Shown here piece by piece: positions 1-5,495 of a stretch of 6,184 bases of DNA. Position 1 is the stretch's first letter; each line of letters starts with the position of its first letter. Source of the stretch: Kiritimatiellia bacterium. GTDB lineage: Bacteria > Verrucomicrobiota > Kiritimatiellia > RFP12 > UBA1067. The stretch covers positions 1 through 6,184 of the forward strand of contig JAFNRY010000338.1 of the NCBI GenBank assembly GCA_017385345.1, read 5' to 3'. The translations under genes were made by a program, and so were the position numbers. The notes under the pieces were generated by a model that did not search any database, was not told the DNA's origin, and worked only from the letters and a program-made list of their open reading frames with translations.

Positions 1-3
1 AAA

Positions 4-867
4 CTACTTTACCGTGAACCTTACGACCACCGAAGGATTCTTTTCTATGAAACCCGCGGAAAGGCCCCTTACCGACTTCACTTTCCCCGCCGCCTCCGCC
101 ACGGAAGCGTCCGCCGCGGCGTCGCCGGACGATTTGACCAGTTTCCACGAAACAACCTCGCCGGTTCTGGAAAACGAAACCTTGAGCAGCATTTCGCCCA
201 GATCGCGCGTCTTCACCGGACTCGTCCACTGGCTGTAGTACGCTTCGTATATCAGCGAAATGCAGCGTTTGGCGTCGCTCGCATCGAGACCGCTGTTGCG
301 CGAACCGGGTTTGAACGCGACATCGCCGAGAAGCCGGGCGAGATCCGGCGGCGACGCCTCGGTGCGACCGTTGTTCCTCGGCTGTCTCGCCAGAGCCGGG
401 CTGTCTTTTATTTTTTTGGTGGAAGCGCGCATCCTCGCAATACGCTCTTCGCGCAGCTTTTTCGGATCGGGCTTCGGTTCCTCCGGCTTCGCCTTGGGCG
501 GCTTGGCTTCGTTCTTCGCGATTTCGACCTTGTTCGTCTTCGGCGCTTCGCGGACGAGCGCGTCTTTCACGGTCTCCTCCGGCTGCTTCGCCGGGGCCGG
601 GGGCGGCGGCTCGGGCGGCGCCGGAGGCTCCGGCTCGGGTTCTGGTTCTGGCTGCGGCGGAGTTTCCGGCGGCGGTTCGTCTTCCGCGCCCTCGAGGTTC
701 TCGTGCACGACGATGGTCATGTCGATCGGGAAAACCTCCTCCTTCGGAGCGGAGTTGAACCTGCCGGCGATCCAGATCGCGAAAATGGCCGCCGCGTAAA
801 CGGCGCCCGCCATCATGAAGTTGGCGGCGCCGAAAATATCCGGCGGCTTCTCGCGGTCGATAAACAT
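4..867 (-). CDS. TonB/TolA-like energy transducer, periplasm-spanning protein
   Basis: This 287-residue protein probably links the neighbouring TolQ/TolR-type proton motor to the outer membrane or periplasm. A short cytoplasmic N-terminus precedes one membrane helix (about residues 14-35). A Pro/Glu-rich stretch follows (about 65-95), then a Lys/Glu/Ala-rich segment (about 96-165) suited to an extended or helical spacer. The C-terminal domain (about 198-287) has the spacing of TonB_C/TolA-type domains: a helix with a Tyr-Tyr-x-x-Trp turn, then two strands around a Thr-Gly-Glu turn, then a helix and a closing Val-rich strand. The ATG directly abuts the exbD/tolR stop. An SD (GGTGGAG, 874-880) lies 6 nt upstream inside that gene, so translation is probably coupled. 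The stop is TAG at 4-6. The membrane helix lacks the Ser-x3-His motif of E. coli TonB and TolA. Gene order favours a TolA role, while the Pro/Glu spacer is more TonB-like. I am sure of the superfamily but not of which system it serves. Confidence 0.85.
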   Translation of the reverse strand: MFIDREKPPDIFGAANFMMAGAVYAAAIFAIWIAGRFNSAPKEEVFPIDMTIVVHENLEGAEDEPPPETPPQPEPEPEPEPPAPPEPPPPAPAKQPEETVKDALVREAPKTNKVEIAKNEAKPPKAKPEEPKPDPKKLREERIARMRASTKKIKDSPALARQPRNNGRTEASPPDLARLLGDVAFKPGSRNSGLDASDAKRCISLIYEAYYSQWTSPVKTRDLGEMLLKVSFSRTGEVVSWKLVKSSGDAAADASVAEAAGKVKSVRGLSAGFIEKNPSVVVRFTVK

Positions 868-1284
868 CTACTTCTCCACCGTCACGAGAGCCATGCGGCG
901 GATCCTGCACTTGTAAACGATTTTCACCACGTTCATCACGCTGCCGTAGTCGAGCCTCTCGTCGCCACGCACGAGCACCGGCAGATCCGGGTCCTCCGCG
1001 GCCAGTTTCGCCAGCGTACGTTCGAGCTCCTGCGCGTCGACCGGCCTGTCGCCGATGTAGATCCTGCTCTGCGCATCGATCGTCACCGTAGTCGCCTTGC
1101 GGTCCTTCGTCGGCAGTTCGTCGGTCTTCCCCTGCGGCAGGAGAATCGTCACGCCCTGTTCGAGCGCCGGCAGGGTGACGATGAAGGTGACGAGGAGAAG
1201 GAAGGTCAGATCGATGAGCGAAGTCATGTCGATCGTCGCCTGCGGCCTGCCCGCCCGCATGCGGCTTTTGCGCGTCCGCAGCAC
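868..1284 (-). CDS. tolR: ExbD/TolR family biopolymer transport protein (stator subunit)
   Basis: This 138-residue protein matches the usual length of ExbD/TolR, the single-helix partner of the TolQ/ExbB channel that couples proton flow to the transducer. The N-terminus is basic and cytoplasmic. One membrane helix covers about residues 21-43 and carries the proton-carrying Asp at residue 25, in Ser-Leu-Ile-Asp-Leu-Thr-Phe-Leu. A Glu-Gln-Gly-Val plus Leu-Pro motif follows, and then the periplasmic domain (about 60-138) ending in the typical Leu-Val-Thr strand. I chose the GTG at 1284 because a strong SD (GGGGAG, 1292-1297, within an AGGGAAGGGGAG tract) lies 7 nt upstream and the start falls 2 nt after the tolQ stop. 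ATG at 1260 is a weaker alternative that would remove the basic tail. The open frame continues upstream of the GTG through tmk and tolQ, but that part is out of frame with both and is not coding. The TolR name rests mainly on the neighbours; ExbD is possible. Confidence 0.9.
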   Translation of the reverse strand: MLRTRKSRMRAGRPQATIDMTSLIDLTFLLLVTFIVTLPALEQGVTILLPQGKTDELPTKDRKATTVTIDAQSRIYIGDRPVDAQELERTLAKLAAEDPDLPVLVRGDERLDYGSVMNVVKIVYKCRIRRMALVTVEK

Positions 1285-1286
1285 GG

Positions 1287-2015
1287 TCAGGCTCCCCTTC
1301 CCTGGAATTCGCAGGCTATCCGGCCGATAAGTTCGTCGGCGAATCCGCCGGCCTGGGCCGAGAGTTTGCCGATCGTGTAGATTTGTATGTTGTAAATGAT
1401 TATTCCGGGCAGCGCCACGAGCAGGCCTACCACCGTTGTGACGAGCGCCGACGAAATGCTCGGCGCTATCGTGGCGAGATTGGCGGTGCCCGCGCTGCCC
1501 ATCTCCGCGAAGGCGTCGAGGACGCCCCAGACAGTGCCGAGCAATCCGAGCATGGGCGACACGGCGACGATCGTAGCCGTTATCCCTGTGGCGCGCTCGA
1601 GCCTCATCTGCTCGCCTTCGAGCGAAAATTCGCAAGTTCCGCGCACGAGATCGATCTCCCTCGCGGTGAGCGCCGCCGCGGCGCCCCCCTCCGCGCCACG
1701 CCCGGTCAGCAGCGTCCTCACGTCGGGCGATATGACCCGCAGCAGCCTTTCGCACGTCTTGCGGTATATCCCCTCCAGCCCCGCTTCTTCCGTAGGCCTC
1801 CTGTTGAGGTAGTATTCGAGCACTTCGCCCGAAGCCTCGAAATCGTCGAGGAATCTGGCGTAGCGGGATTTGCTGTCCGCTATGTCGCGCCATTTTCCAA
1901 TGCACACCGCAACGCCGACGAACCCCGCCGCGAGCTGCAGAAGCACGATTCCCTGGCCTACCGCGCTCGAGAGGAGAAACCCGTCCCACAATGAATTTGC
2001 AAACATGACCGGCAT
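1287..2015 (-). CDS. tolQ: MotA/TolQ/ExbB proton channel family protein (TolQ-like)
   Basis: This 242-residue inner-membrane protein forms the pentameric channel of Tol/Ton-type motors. Three membrane helices are visible, at about residues 17-39, 143-167 and 186-213, with a large cytoplasmic loop between the first two. The family signature Pro-Met-Leu-Gly-Leu-Leu-Gly-Thr-Val-x-Gly-Val is at 154-165, and the third helix has Ala-Leu-Val-Thr-Thr followed by Gly-Leu-Leu-Val-Ala-Leu-Pro. Thr161 and Thr194 match the pore threonines of ExbB/TolQ. The position I align with ExbB Glu176 is Ser189. The first helix lies close to the N-terminus, as in TolQ. ATG at 2015 is chosen because an SD (AAAGGAG, 2026-2032) sits 10 nt upstream; the next ATG (2006) would be 19 nt away. 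It starts 6 nt after the tmk stop and ends 2 nt before the tolR GTG, consistent with coupled synthesis of a complex. Confidence 0.9.
   Translation of the reverse strand: MPVMFANSLWDGFLLSSAVGQGIVLLQLAAGFVGVAVCIGKWRDIADSKSRYARFLDDFEASGEVLEYYLNRRPTEEAGLEGIYRKTCERLLRVISPDVRTLLTGRGAEGGAAAALTAREIDLVRGTCEFSLEGEQMRLERATGITATIVAVSPMLGLLGTVWGVLDAFAEMGSAGTANLATIAPSISSALVTTVVGLLVALPGIIIYNIQIYTIGKLSAQAGGFADELIGRIACEFQGRGA
1292..1303 (-). promoter_or_regulatory. Shine-Dalgarno fixing the GTG start of the TolR/ExbD gene
   Basis: The tract AGGGAAGGGGAG lies inside the last codons of the TolQ-like gene and ends 7 nt before GTG 1284. It is too far (31 nt) from the in-frame ATG at 1260 to serve it, so it supports the GTG start. 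Confidence 0.7.
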
Positions 2016-2021
2016 TTGACG

Positions 2022-2687
2022 TCAACTCCTTTCCGCGCCCGGGACGGACGCAAAAAACCTTTTCTGTACGACGGTTGAAACGGCGGCGAAGACCTCTTCG
2101 GGCGTCCCCGAAGCATCGATCGTCGCGACACGTCCGGGCTCGGACGCGGCTATGGCGCGGAATGCGGCGGCGATGCGCGAATGGAACGCCTCGTTCTCGT
2201 CCTCTATCCTGTCGCCCGCGCCGCCTGCCGCTTTGCGCGCGCATATGCGGCGCAAAGCCGTTTCGCGCGGCAGCTCCAGCAGAATCGTCAGATCCGGCGA
2301 CAATCCCGCGCATGCGAAGCCGTTCGCCGCCTTGATGAAGTCCGCGTCGAGGCCGCGCCCGGCTCCCTGGTACGCGGCGGTCGAATCGGAGAATCTGTCG
2401 CTGACAACCCAGACGCCCGACTCGAGCGCCGGGACTATAATTTTCTCGACGAGCTGCGCGCGGGCCGCGAGGAACAGCAGCAGTTCGGCGCGATCGCATG
2501 GCGTGTCGCCGTCGATTCCGCGCTTGAGCATGGAACGGACGGCTTCCGGCAGCGGGGAGCCCCCCGGCTCGCGCACCGGAAGAGTGCGGACGCCGCGTTC
2601 ACCAAGCCAGGCGGCAAGGCGGCGGGCCTGCGTCGATTTGCCGCAGCCCTCGCCGCCTTCGAGCGTTATGAACACGCCGCGACGCAT
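2022..2687 (-). CDS. tmk: Thymidylate kinase (dTMP kinase)
   Basis: This cytoplasmic enzyme phosphorylates dTMP to dTDP with ATP, an essential step in dTTP supply. The 221 residues show the full set of family motifs. The P-loop is Gly-Gly-Glu-Gly-Cys-Gly-Lys-Ser-Thr (about 11-19). Arg-Glu-Pro-Gly-Gly (39-43) is the dTMP-binding loop. Asp-Arg-Phe-Ser-Asp-Ser-Thr-Ala-Ala-Tyr-Gln-Gly spans 97-108. The LID region around 146-164 contains Asp-Arg-Ile-Glu and flanking Arg/Lys. I start it at ATG 2687, which gives the common Met-x-Arg-Gly-x-Phe-Ile-Thr opening, 2 nt after the stop of the preceding gene. A GTG at 2720 would add 11 residues overlapping that gene. Neither start has a clear SD, so translation probably depends on ribosomes finishing the upstream gene. 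tmk is often seen near holB, but here it leads into the Tol-type genes. Identity is secure; the start is likely. Confidence 0.96.
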   Translation of the reverse strand: MRRGVFITLEGGEGCGKSTQARRLAAWLGERGVRTLPVREPGGSPLPEAVRSMLKRGIDGDTPCDRAELLLFLAARAQLVEKIIVPALESGVWVVSDRFSDSTAAYQGAGRGLDADFIKAANGFACAGLSPDLTILLELPRETALRRICARKAAGGAGDRIEDENEAFHSRIAAAFRAIAASEPGRVATIDASGTPEEVFAAVSTVVQKRFFASVPGAERS

Positions 2688-2689
2688 TC

Positions 2690-3172
2690 TCAGCGCTGTT
2701 CGTAGTGACCGGGCTGCCACACGCGCGGTATGGTCCCGTTGGACTGCACCTGCTCGATATAGCGTCCCTCGACCCAGACGGTCTGCGGAACTGGAGCCAC
2801 TACCACTGGGGCGGGAGCAGCGACCACCGGAGCCGCGACCACCGGGGCGGTCACTACGGGAGCGGTCACTACCGGAGTGGTTACGACCGGAGTGGTCACG
2901 ACCACCGGAGAAGGACGGGGCACGATTGTATCGGCCACAAGGCCGCCTACTACTCCGCCCACGAAACCCGGCCAGAAATGCGAGCCTCCGCGTCCCCAGG
3001 CGCTGTGATGGTGGTGATGGTGGCCGCCGCCGCGGAAGACCGGCGCCGGTCCTCTGCCGCGTCCGGGACCGGGACCGCGATGGTGGCCCGGGCCGGCGAA
3101 CGCCGCGGCCGCAGCCATGACGGCGACCGCGGCAAAGGCCGCCGCCGCTTTCATCGTTCTTTTCTCTTTCAT
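2690..3172 (-). CDS. Small exported His/Gly- and Pro/Val-rich repeat protein, function unknown
   Basis: I cannot name this 160-residue protein. It has a basic N-terminus and an Ala-rich hydrophobic segment, a signal peptide with likely cleavage after Ala-Phe-Ala (about residue 26). The mature part begins with a Gly/Pro/Arg/His-rich stretch (27-64) containing six consecutive histidines (51-56). A short hydrophobic glycine-zipper-like segment follows (about 68-80, Gly-x2-Gly-Gly-x2-Gly-Gly). Five Pro-Val-Val-x-x pentads occupy 95-119 and are encoded by a 15-bp tandem repeat. The C-terminus (131-158) has Val-Trp-Val-Glu-Gly-Arg-Tyr and Val-Trp-Gln-Pro-Gly-His-Tyr, resembling the Trp-x-x-Gly-x-Trp/Tyr repeats of some envelope proteins. 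The ATG follows an excellent SD (AGGAGGAGG, within 3173-3186), so it is probably well translated. It lies 19 nt after parC and 2 nt before tmk, inside the same likely transcript. An envelope or metal-binding role is inference. Met7 (ATG at 3154) is an alternative start. Confidence 0.8.
   Translation of the reverse strand: MKEKRTMKAAAAFAAVAVMAAAAAFAGPGHHRGPGPGRGRGPAPVFRGGGHHHHHHSAWGRGGSHFWPGFVGGVVGGLVADTIVPRPSPVVVTTPVVTTPVVTAPVVTAPVVAAPVVAAPAPVVVAPVPQTVWVEGRYIEQVQSNGTIPRVWQPGHYEQR
2816..2890 (-). repeat. 15-bp tandem repeat, five copies
   Basis: Five imperfect 15-bp units encode Pro-Val-Val-x-x pentads (Thr-Thr, Thr-Ala, Thr-Ala, Ala-Ala, Ala-Ala) of the small exported protein, and a partial unit continues to about 2902. 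On the plus strand units end in forms such as GACCACCGG or CACTACCGG. Being a multiple of three, the array can change copy number without breaking the frame. Confidence 0.85.
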
Positions 3173-3186
3173 CTTCCTCCTCCTTT
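3173..3186 (-). promoter_or_regulatory. Very strong Shine-Dalgarno for the small exported protein
   Basis: The 19-nt gap between parC and the next gene contains the purine run AAAGGAGGAGGAAG directly before the ATG. AAAGGAGG lies 6 nt from the start. It is the best ribosome site in the window and points to high translation of the His-rich protein relative to its neighbours. Confidence 0.8.
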
Positions 3187-3191
3187 CGGCG

Positions 3192-5393
3192 TCAGTCCAA
3201 TATCCCCTTGGACGGCGCTTCCGTTTCGTTCCACCACGCGCCCTTCGACGAGGATATCCTCGCGATCGGTTTCGTGGTCAACTGCCTGCCCTTGGCCGAC
3301 GCGCCGCGTATCTGCACCGCATCGTTCTCTCTGGGCAGAAAATACTGCTGGTGTATCTTCTGGTTTTTGGCCGGCTTGTATTTCACGTACAGCGTGTCCG
3401 GGCAGCCCTCGCAGAAGAACAGAATCTTCGACTTCGGCTTTTCCGGCGCGAGCCGGTAGTCCTTGTTGCGGATGAGTCCGCCGAACCTGAACCGTTTTAT
3501 GTAGCTGAAACCGTACCCTCCGTCCTCGTAAACGCAGGTGAATTCGCGCGTGTCGCGATCCTTCTCCTGGTCGTATCTCATGACGGCAAGAAGGTTCTTG
3601 TCGACGAAAATCCTGTCTTCGGGCTGCACCTTGCGGAACTTCCCGTCCTTCCACACGAGCACGAGTTCGTCGAGCGACGAGCATTTGAACAATTCGTCGC
3701 CGGTCTTCATGCCGGTTCCGACGTATCCGGCTTCGCGGTCCCACTTGACCGTGAGTTCACCGGCGGTTATCGCCTTCACATCGACCGCCTTGAACGGAGT
3801 GCGCGATACCCTCGTGCAGCGCGGATACTTCGCCCGGTATTCCTTGACGAGCCCCTTGAGATACTTCACGACGAACGCCTTCAGGTGGTCGAGATTGTCG
3901 CGCACCTGTCTTTCTTCTTCGAGCACGGCCTCTATATCACGCCTGTTCTTGTCGATGTCGAATTGCGAAATGCGCCGGATCGGTATCTTCAGCAGGCGGT
4001 CGACATCCTCCCGCGCCACGTCGCGCCGCAACTGCGCCCTGAAAGGGCGGAACCCTTCGAGCACCGTCTCGACCACTCCTTCGAGCGTCTTCTCTTTTTC
4101 TATGCGCTTGTAGATCCGCTCCTCGATGAATATCCTGTCCAGGGTTCTGGCGTGGAACAGATCGTCGAGTTCGGAAAGACGTATTTCCAGTTCGCGCTTC
4201 GTCAGCGCAGTGAGCCGTTCGACGTTCTTTTCGAGGATTCCGCGCACGGTCATCAGCTTCGGCCGCCCGCCATCGAGAACCACGGGGCGCGAAGCGATGG
4301 ACTTCTCGCAGTCGGTGAACGCGAAAAGAGCCGCCATGGCCTTCTCCGGATTCGCGCCCGCCTGGAGCTCCAGTTCGATGCGCACGCTCTCGCTCGTCAG
4401 ATCGTGTATCTTCCGGACCGGAACCTTCTTCTTTCTGACTGCCTCTTCGATGGATGCGGAAAGGCTGTCGGTCGTCTCCCCCCAGGGAAGTTCGGTTATG
4501 ACGAGCTTCGACTTGTCGTCGCTTTCCACCTTCGCCCGCACCTTCACCTTGCCGAGCCCGTCCTGGTAGTCGCTGACGTCGATCGTCCCGCCGAGCTGGA
4601 AGTCCGGATAAAGTTCGAACGGTTTTTTCTGCAGAAGCGCGATCTCCGCTTCCAGAAGTTCTATGAAGTTGTGCGGAAGTATCGCCGTGGAAAGGCCTAC
4701 CGCTATGCCGTCCGCGCCCATCATGAGCAGAAGCGGGATTTTCGCCGGCAGATACACCGGCTCCTCCTTGCGGCCGTCGTAGTTGGGCACGAATTCGGTC
4801 GTCTTTGGATTGAACACCTCTTTGCGGGCCAGATCGGTAAGACGGCATTCTATGTAGCGGGTCGCGGCGTGCGGCATTCCGGTGTAGAGCGACCCGTAGT
4901 TGCCCTGGCCGTCTATGAGATAGCCCTTGCCCTCGCCCCAGAGCTTGTTGGCGAGCACGACGATGGCGTCGCCTATCGAAGCGTCGCCGTGCGGATGGTA
5001 CTGCATGGCGTGGCCGACGATGTTGGCGACTTTGGTGTAGCGTCCGTCGTCCTTTTCCCACAGCGAATGCATGATGCGGCGCTGAACGGGCTTCAACCCG
5101 TCCTCCACCGCCGGTATCGCACGCGAGCAGATTACGTAGGCGGAATACTGGCGGAAGTTGAAATCGTAGAGATCGCGCATCGGGCCGGCTCCGGTCAGCC
5201 CGCCGCCCGCAACCGCCGCGACGGGATTCGCGGCGGCCGCCGGTCTCGCCGGACCGTCCTTCCGGGCCGGCTCTCCGTCCGCCTTGTCTCCGGCTGCGGG
5301 CGCGTCCGCCGCGGAGTCGTCCATTCCGAACATGTCGAGATTGTCGAACAGGCTCGGGGGCTGCTCCGTTTTGTTATCTTTTTTCTTCGCCAA
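3192..5393 (-). CDS. parC: DNA topoisomerase IV subunit A (ParC; type IIA, Bacteroidetes/PVC-type)
   Basis: This 733-residue protein is the breaking-rejoining subunit of a type IIA topoisomerase, which with ParE decatenates daughter chromosomes. The core begins near residue 72. It contains Asp-Gly-Leu-Lys-Pro-Val-Gln-Arg-Arg-Ile (98-107), the helix-turn-helix segment His-Pro-His-Gly-Asp-Ala-Ser-Ile-Gly-Asp (133-142), and catalytic Tyr180 preceded by Arg179. Ile238, in Ile-Leu-Pro-His-Asn, matches the DNA-intercalating isoleucine. The tower and coiled-coil follow (about 380-530), then a reduced C-terminal domain (about 535-733). I see no gyrase GyrA-box, so topoisomerase IV is favoured over gyrase. 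Residues 1-70 are an Asp/Ala/Pro-rich, probably disordered tail. The start is TTG at 5393: one GGAG (5394-5397) touches it and a second (5404-5407) is 10 nt upstream. No in-frame ATG occurs before Met21. parE is not in the window. It heads the leftward gene block. Confidence 0.93.
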   Translation of the reverse strand: MAKKKDNKTEQPPSLFDNLDMFGMDDSAADAPAAGDKADGEPARKDGPARPAAAANPVAAVAGGGLTGAGPMRDLYDFNFRQYSAYVICSRAIPAVEDGLKPVQRRIMHSLWEKDDGRYTKVANIVGHAMQYHPHGDASIGDAIVVLANKLWGEGKGYLIDGQGNYGSLYTGMPHAATRYIECRLTDLARKEVFNPKTTEFVPNYDGRKEEPVYLPAKIPLLLMMGADGIAVGLSTAILPHNFIELLEAEIALLQKKPFELYPDFQLGGTIDVSDYQDGLGKVKVRAKVESDDKSKLVITELPWGETTDSLSASIEEAVRKKKVPVRKIHDLTSESVRIELELQAGANPEKAMAALFAFTDCEKSIASRPVVLDGGRPKLMTVRGILEKNVERLTALTKRELEIRLSELDDLFHARTLDRIFIEERIYKRIEKEKTLEGVVETVLEGFRPFRAQLRRDVAREDVDRLLKIPIRRISQFDIDKNRRDIEAVLEEERQVRDNLDHLKAFVVKYLKGLVKEYRAKYPRCTRVSRTPFKAVDVKAITAGELTVKWDREAGYVGTGMKTGDELFKCSSLDELVLVWKDGKFRKVQPEDRIFVDKNLLAVMRYDQEKDRDTREFTCVYEDGGYGFSYIKRFRFGGLIRNKDYRLAPEKPKSKILFFCEGCPDTLYVKYKPAKNQKIHQQYFLPRENDAVQIRGASAKGRQLTTKPIARISSSKGAWWNETEAPSKGILD

Positions 5394-5428
5394 CTCCTTC
5401 TCGCTCCATACCGTCTTTCGTTTTATAC

Positions 5429-5442
5429 ATACCTTAAGGTAT
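5429..5442. repeat. Perfect 14-bp palindrome, candidate operator
   Basis: ATACCTTAAGGTAT is its own reverse complement over all 14 bases and lies between the divergent start codons. It would fall at about +8 to +22 of the leftward transcript and about 54-67 bp upstream of the rightward start. In RNA it could form only a weak 5-bp stem with a UUAA loop, so a DNA site for a dimeric regulator is the more natural reading. No regulator is in the window to pair with it. Confidence 0.5.
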
Positions 5443-5455
5443 CTTTACGACGAGT

Positions 5456-5464
5456 ATTCTACCA
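5456..5464 (-). promoter_or_regulatory. Extended -10 promoter for the leftward parC block
   Basis: On the minus strand the sequence reads TGGTAGAAT, an extended -10 with five of six hexamer bases matching TATAAT. A start near 5448-5451 would give a leader of about 55-58 nt before the parC TTG. No good -35 is visible. A second A/T-rich candidate (TATAAA, 5422-5427) is closer to parC but has no partner element. Confidence 0.45.
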
Positions 5465-5479
5465 TAATGTCGCAGGCTT

Positions 5480-5488
5480 TGGTATAAT
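5480..5488 (+). promoter_or_regulatory. Extended -10 promoter for the rightward gene
   Basis: The sequence TGGTATAAT is a perfect extended -10 (TG-n-TATAAT). No convincing -35 is seen 17 nt upstream (5460-5465), which suits an extended -10 promoter. The predicted transcript start is about 5495-5496, at the GTG of the rightward gene. Confidence 0.6.
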
Positions 5489-5495
5489 CATTTGC

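Noticed and set aside
260..799. Plus-strand Gly/Ser-rich open frame
   Set aside because: It is antisense to the Pro/Glu-rich part of the TonB/TolA-like gene; the Gly/Ser composition is simply the complement of Pro/Glu codons.
868..2499. A 543-codon minus-strand open frame
   Set aside because: Only its last 138 codons (from GTG 1284) look like a protein (ExbD/TolR). The rest overlaps tmk and the TolQ-like gene out of frame and is Arg-rich with no recognisable motif, a typical shadow of GC-rich coding DNA.
2816..2902. Tandem repeat considered as a CRISPR-like array
   Set aside because: The units are contiguous, 15 bp, in frame and have no spacers; they encode a Pro-Val-Val protein repeat.
3005..3022. 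His6 codons considered as a cloning tag
   Set aside because: The run sits mid-protein within a natural Gly/His-rich segment, has further nearby histidines, and shows no vector linker or terminal position.
2152..3120. Long plus-strand open frame of 322 codons
   Set aside because: It lies antisense to tmk and the His-rich gene, both well supported, and its product is low-complexity Arg/Pro/Ser with no domain.
3937..5061. 374-codon minus-strand open frame inside parC
   Set aside because: It is a different frame of the same strand as parC, is Arg/Gly-rich, and has no motif, while the parC frame carries conserved catalytic residues throughout.
5371..5390. T-rich plus-strand stretch considered as a terminator
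   Set aside because: It encodes the Lys-rich start of parC on the other strand and has no preceding GC-rich hairpin.
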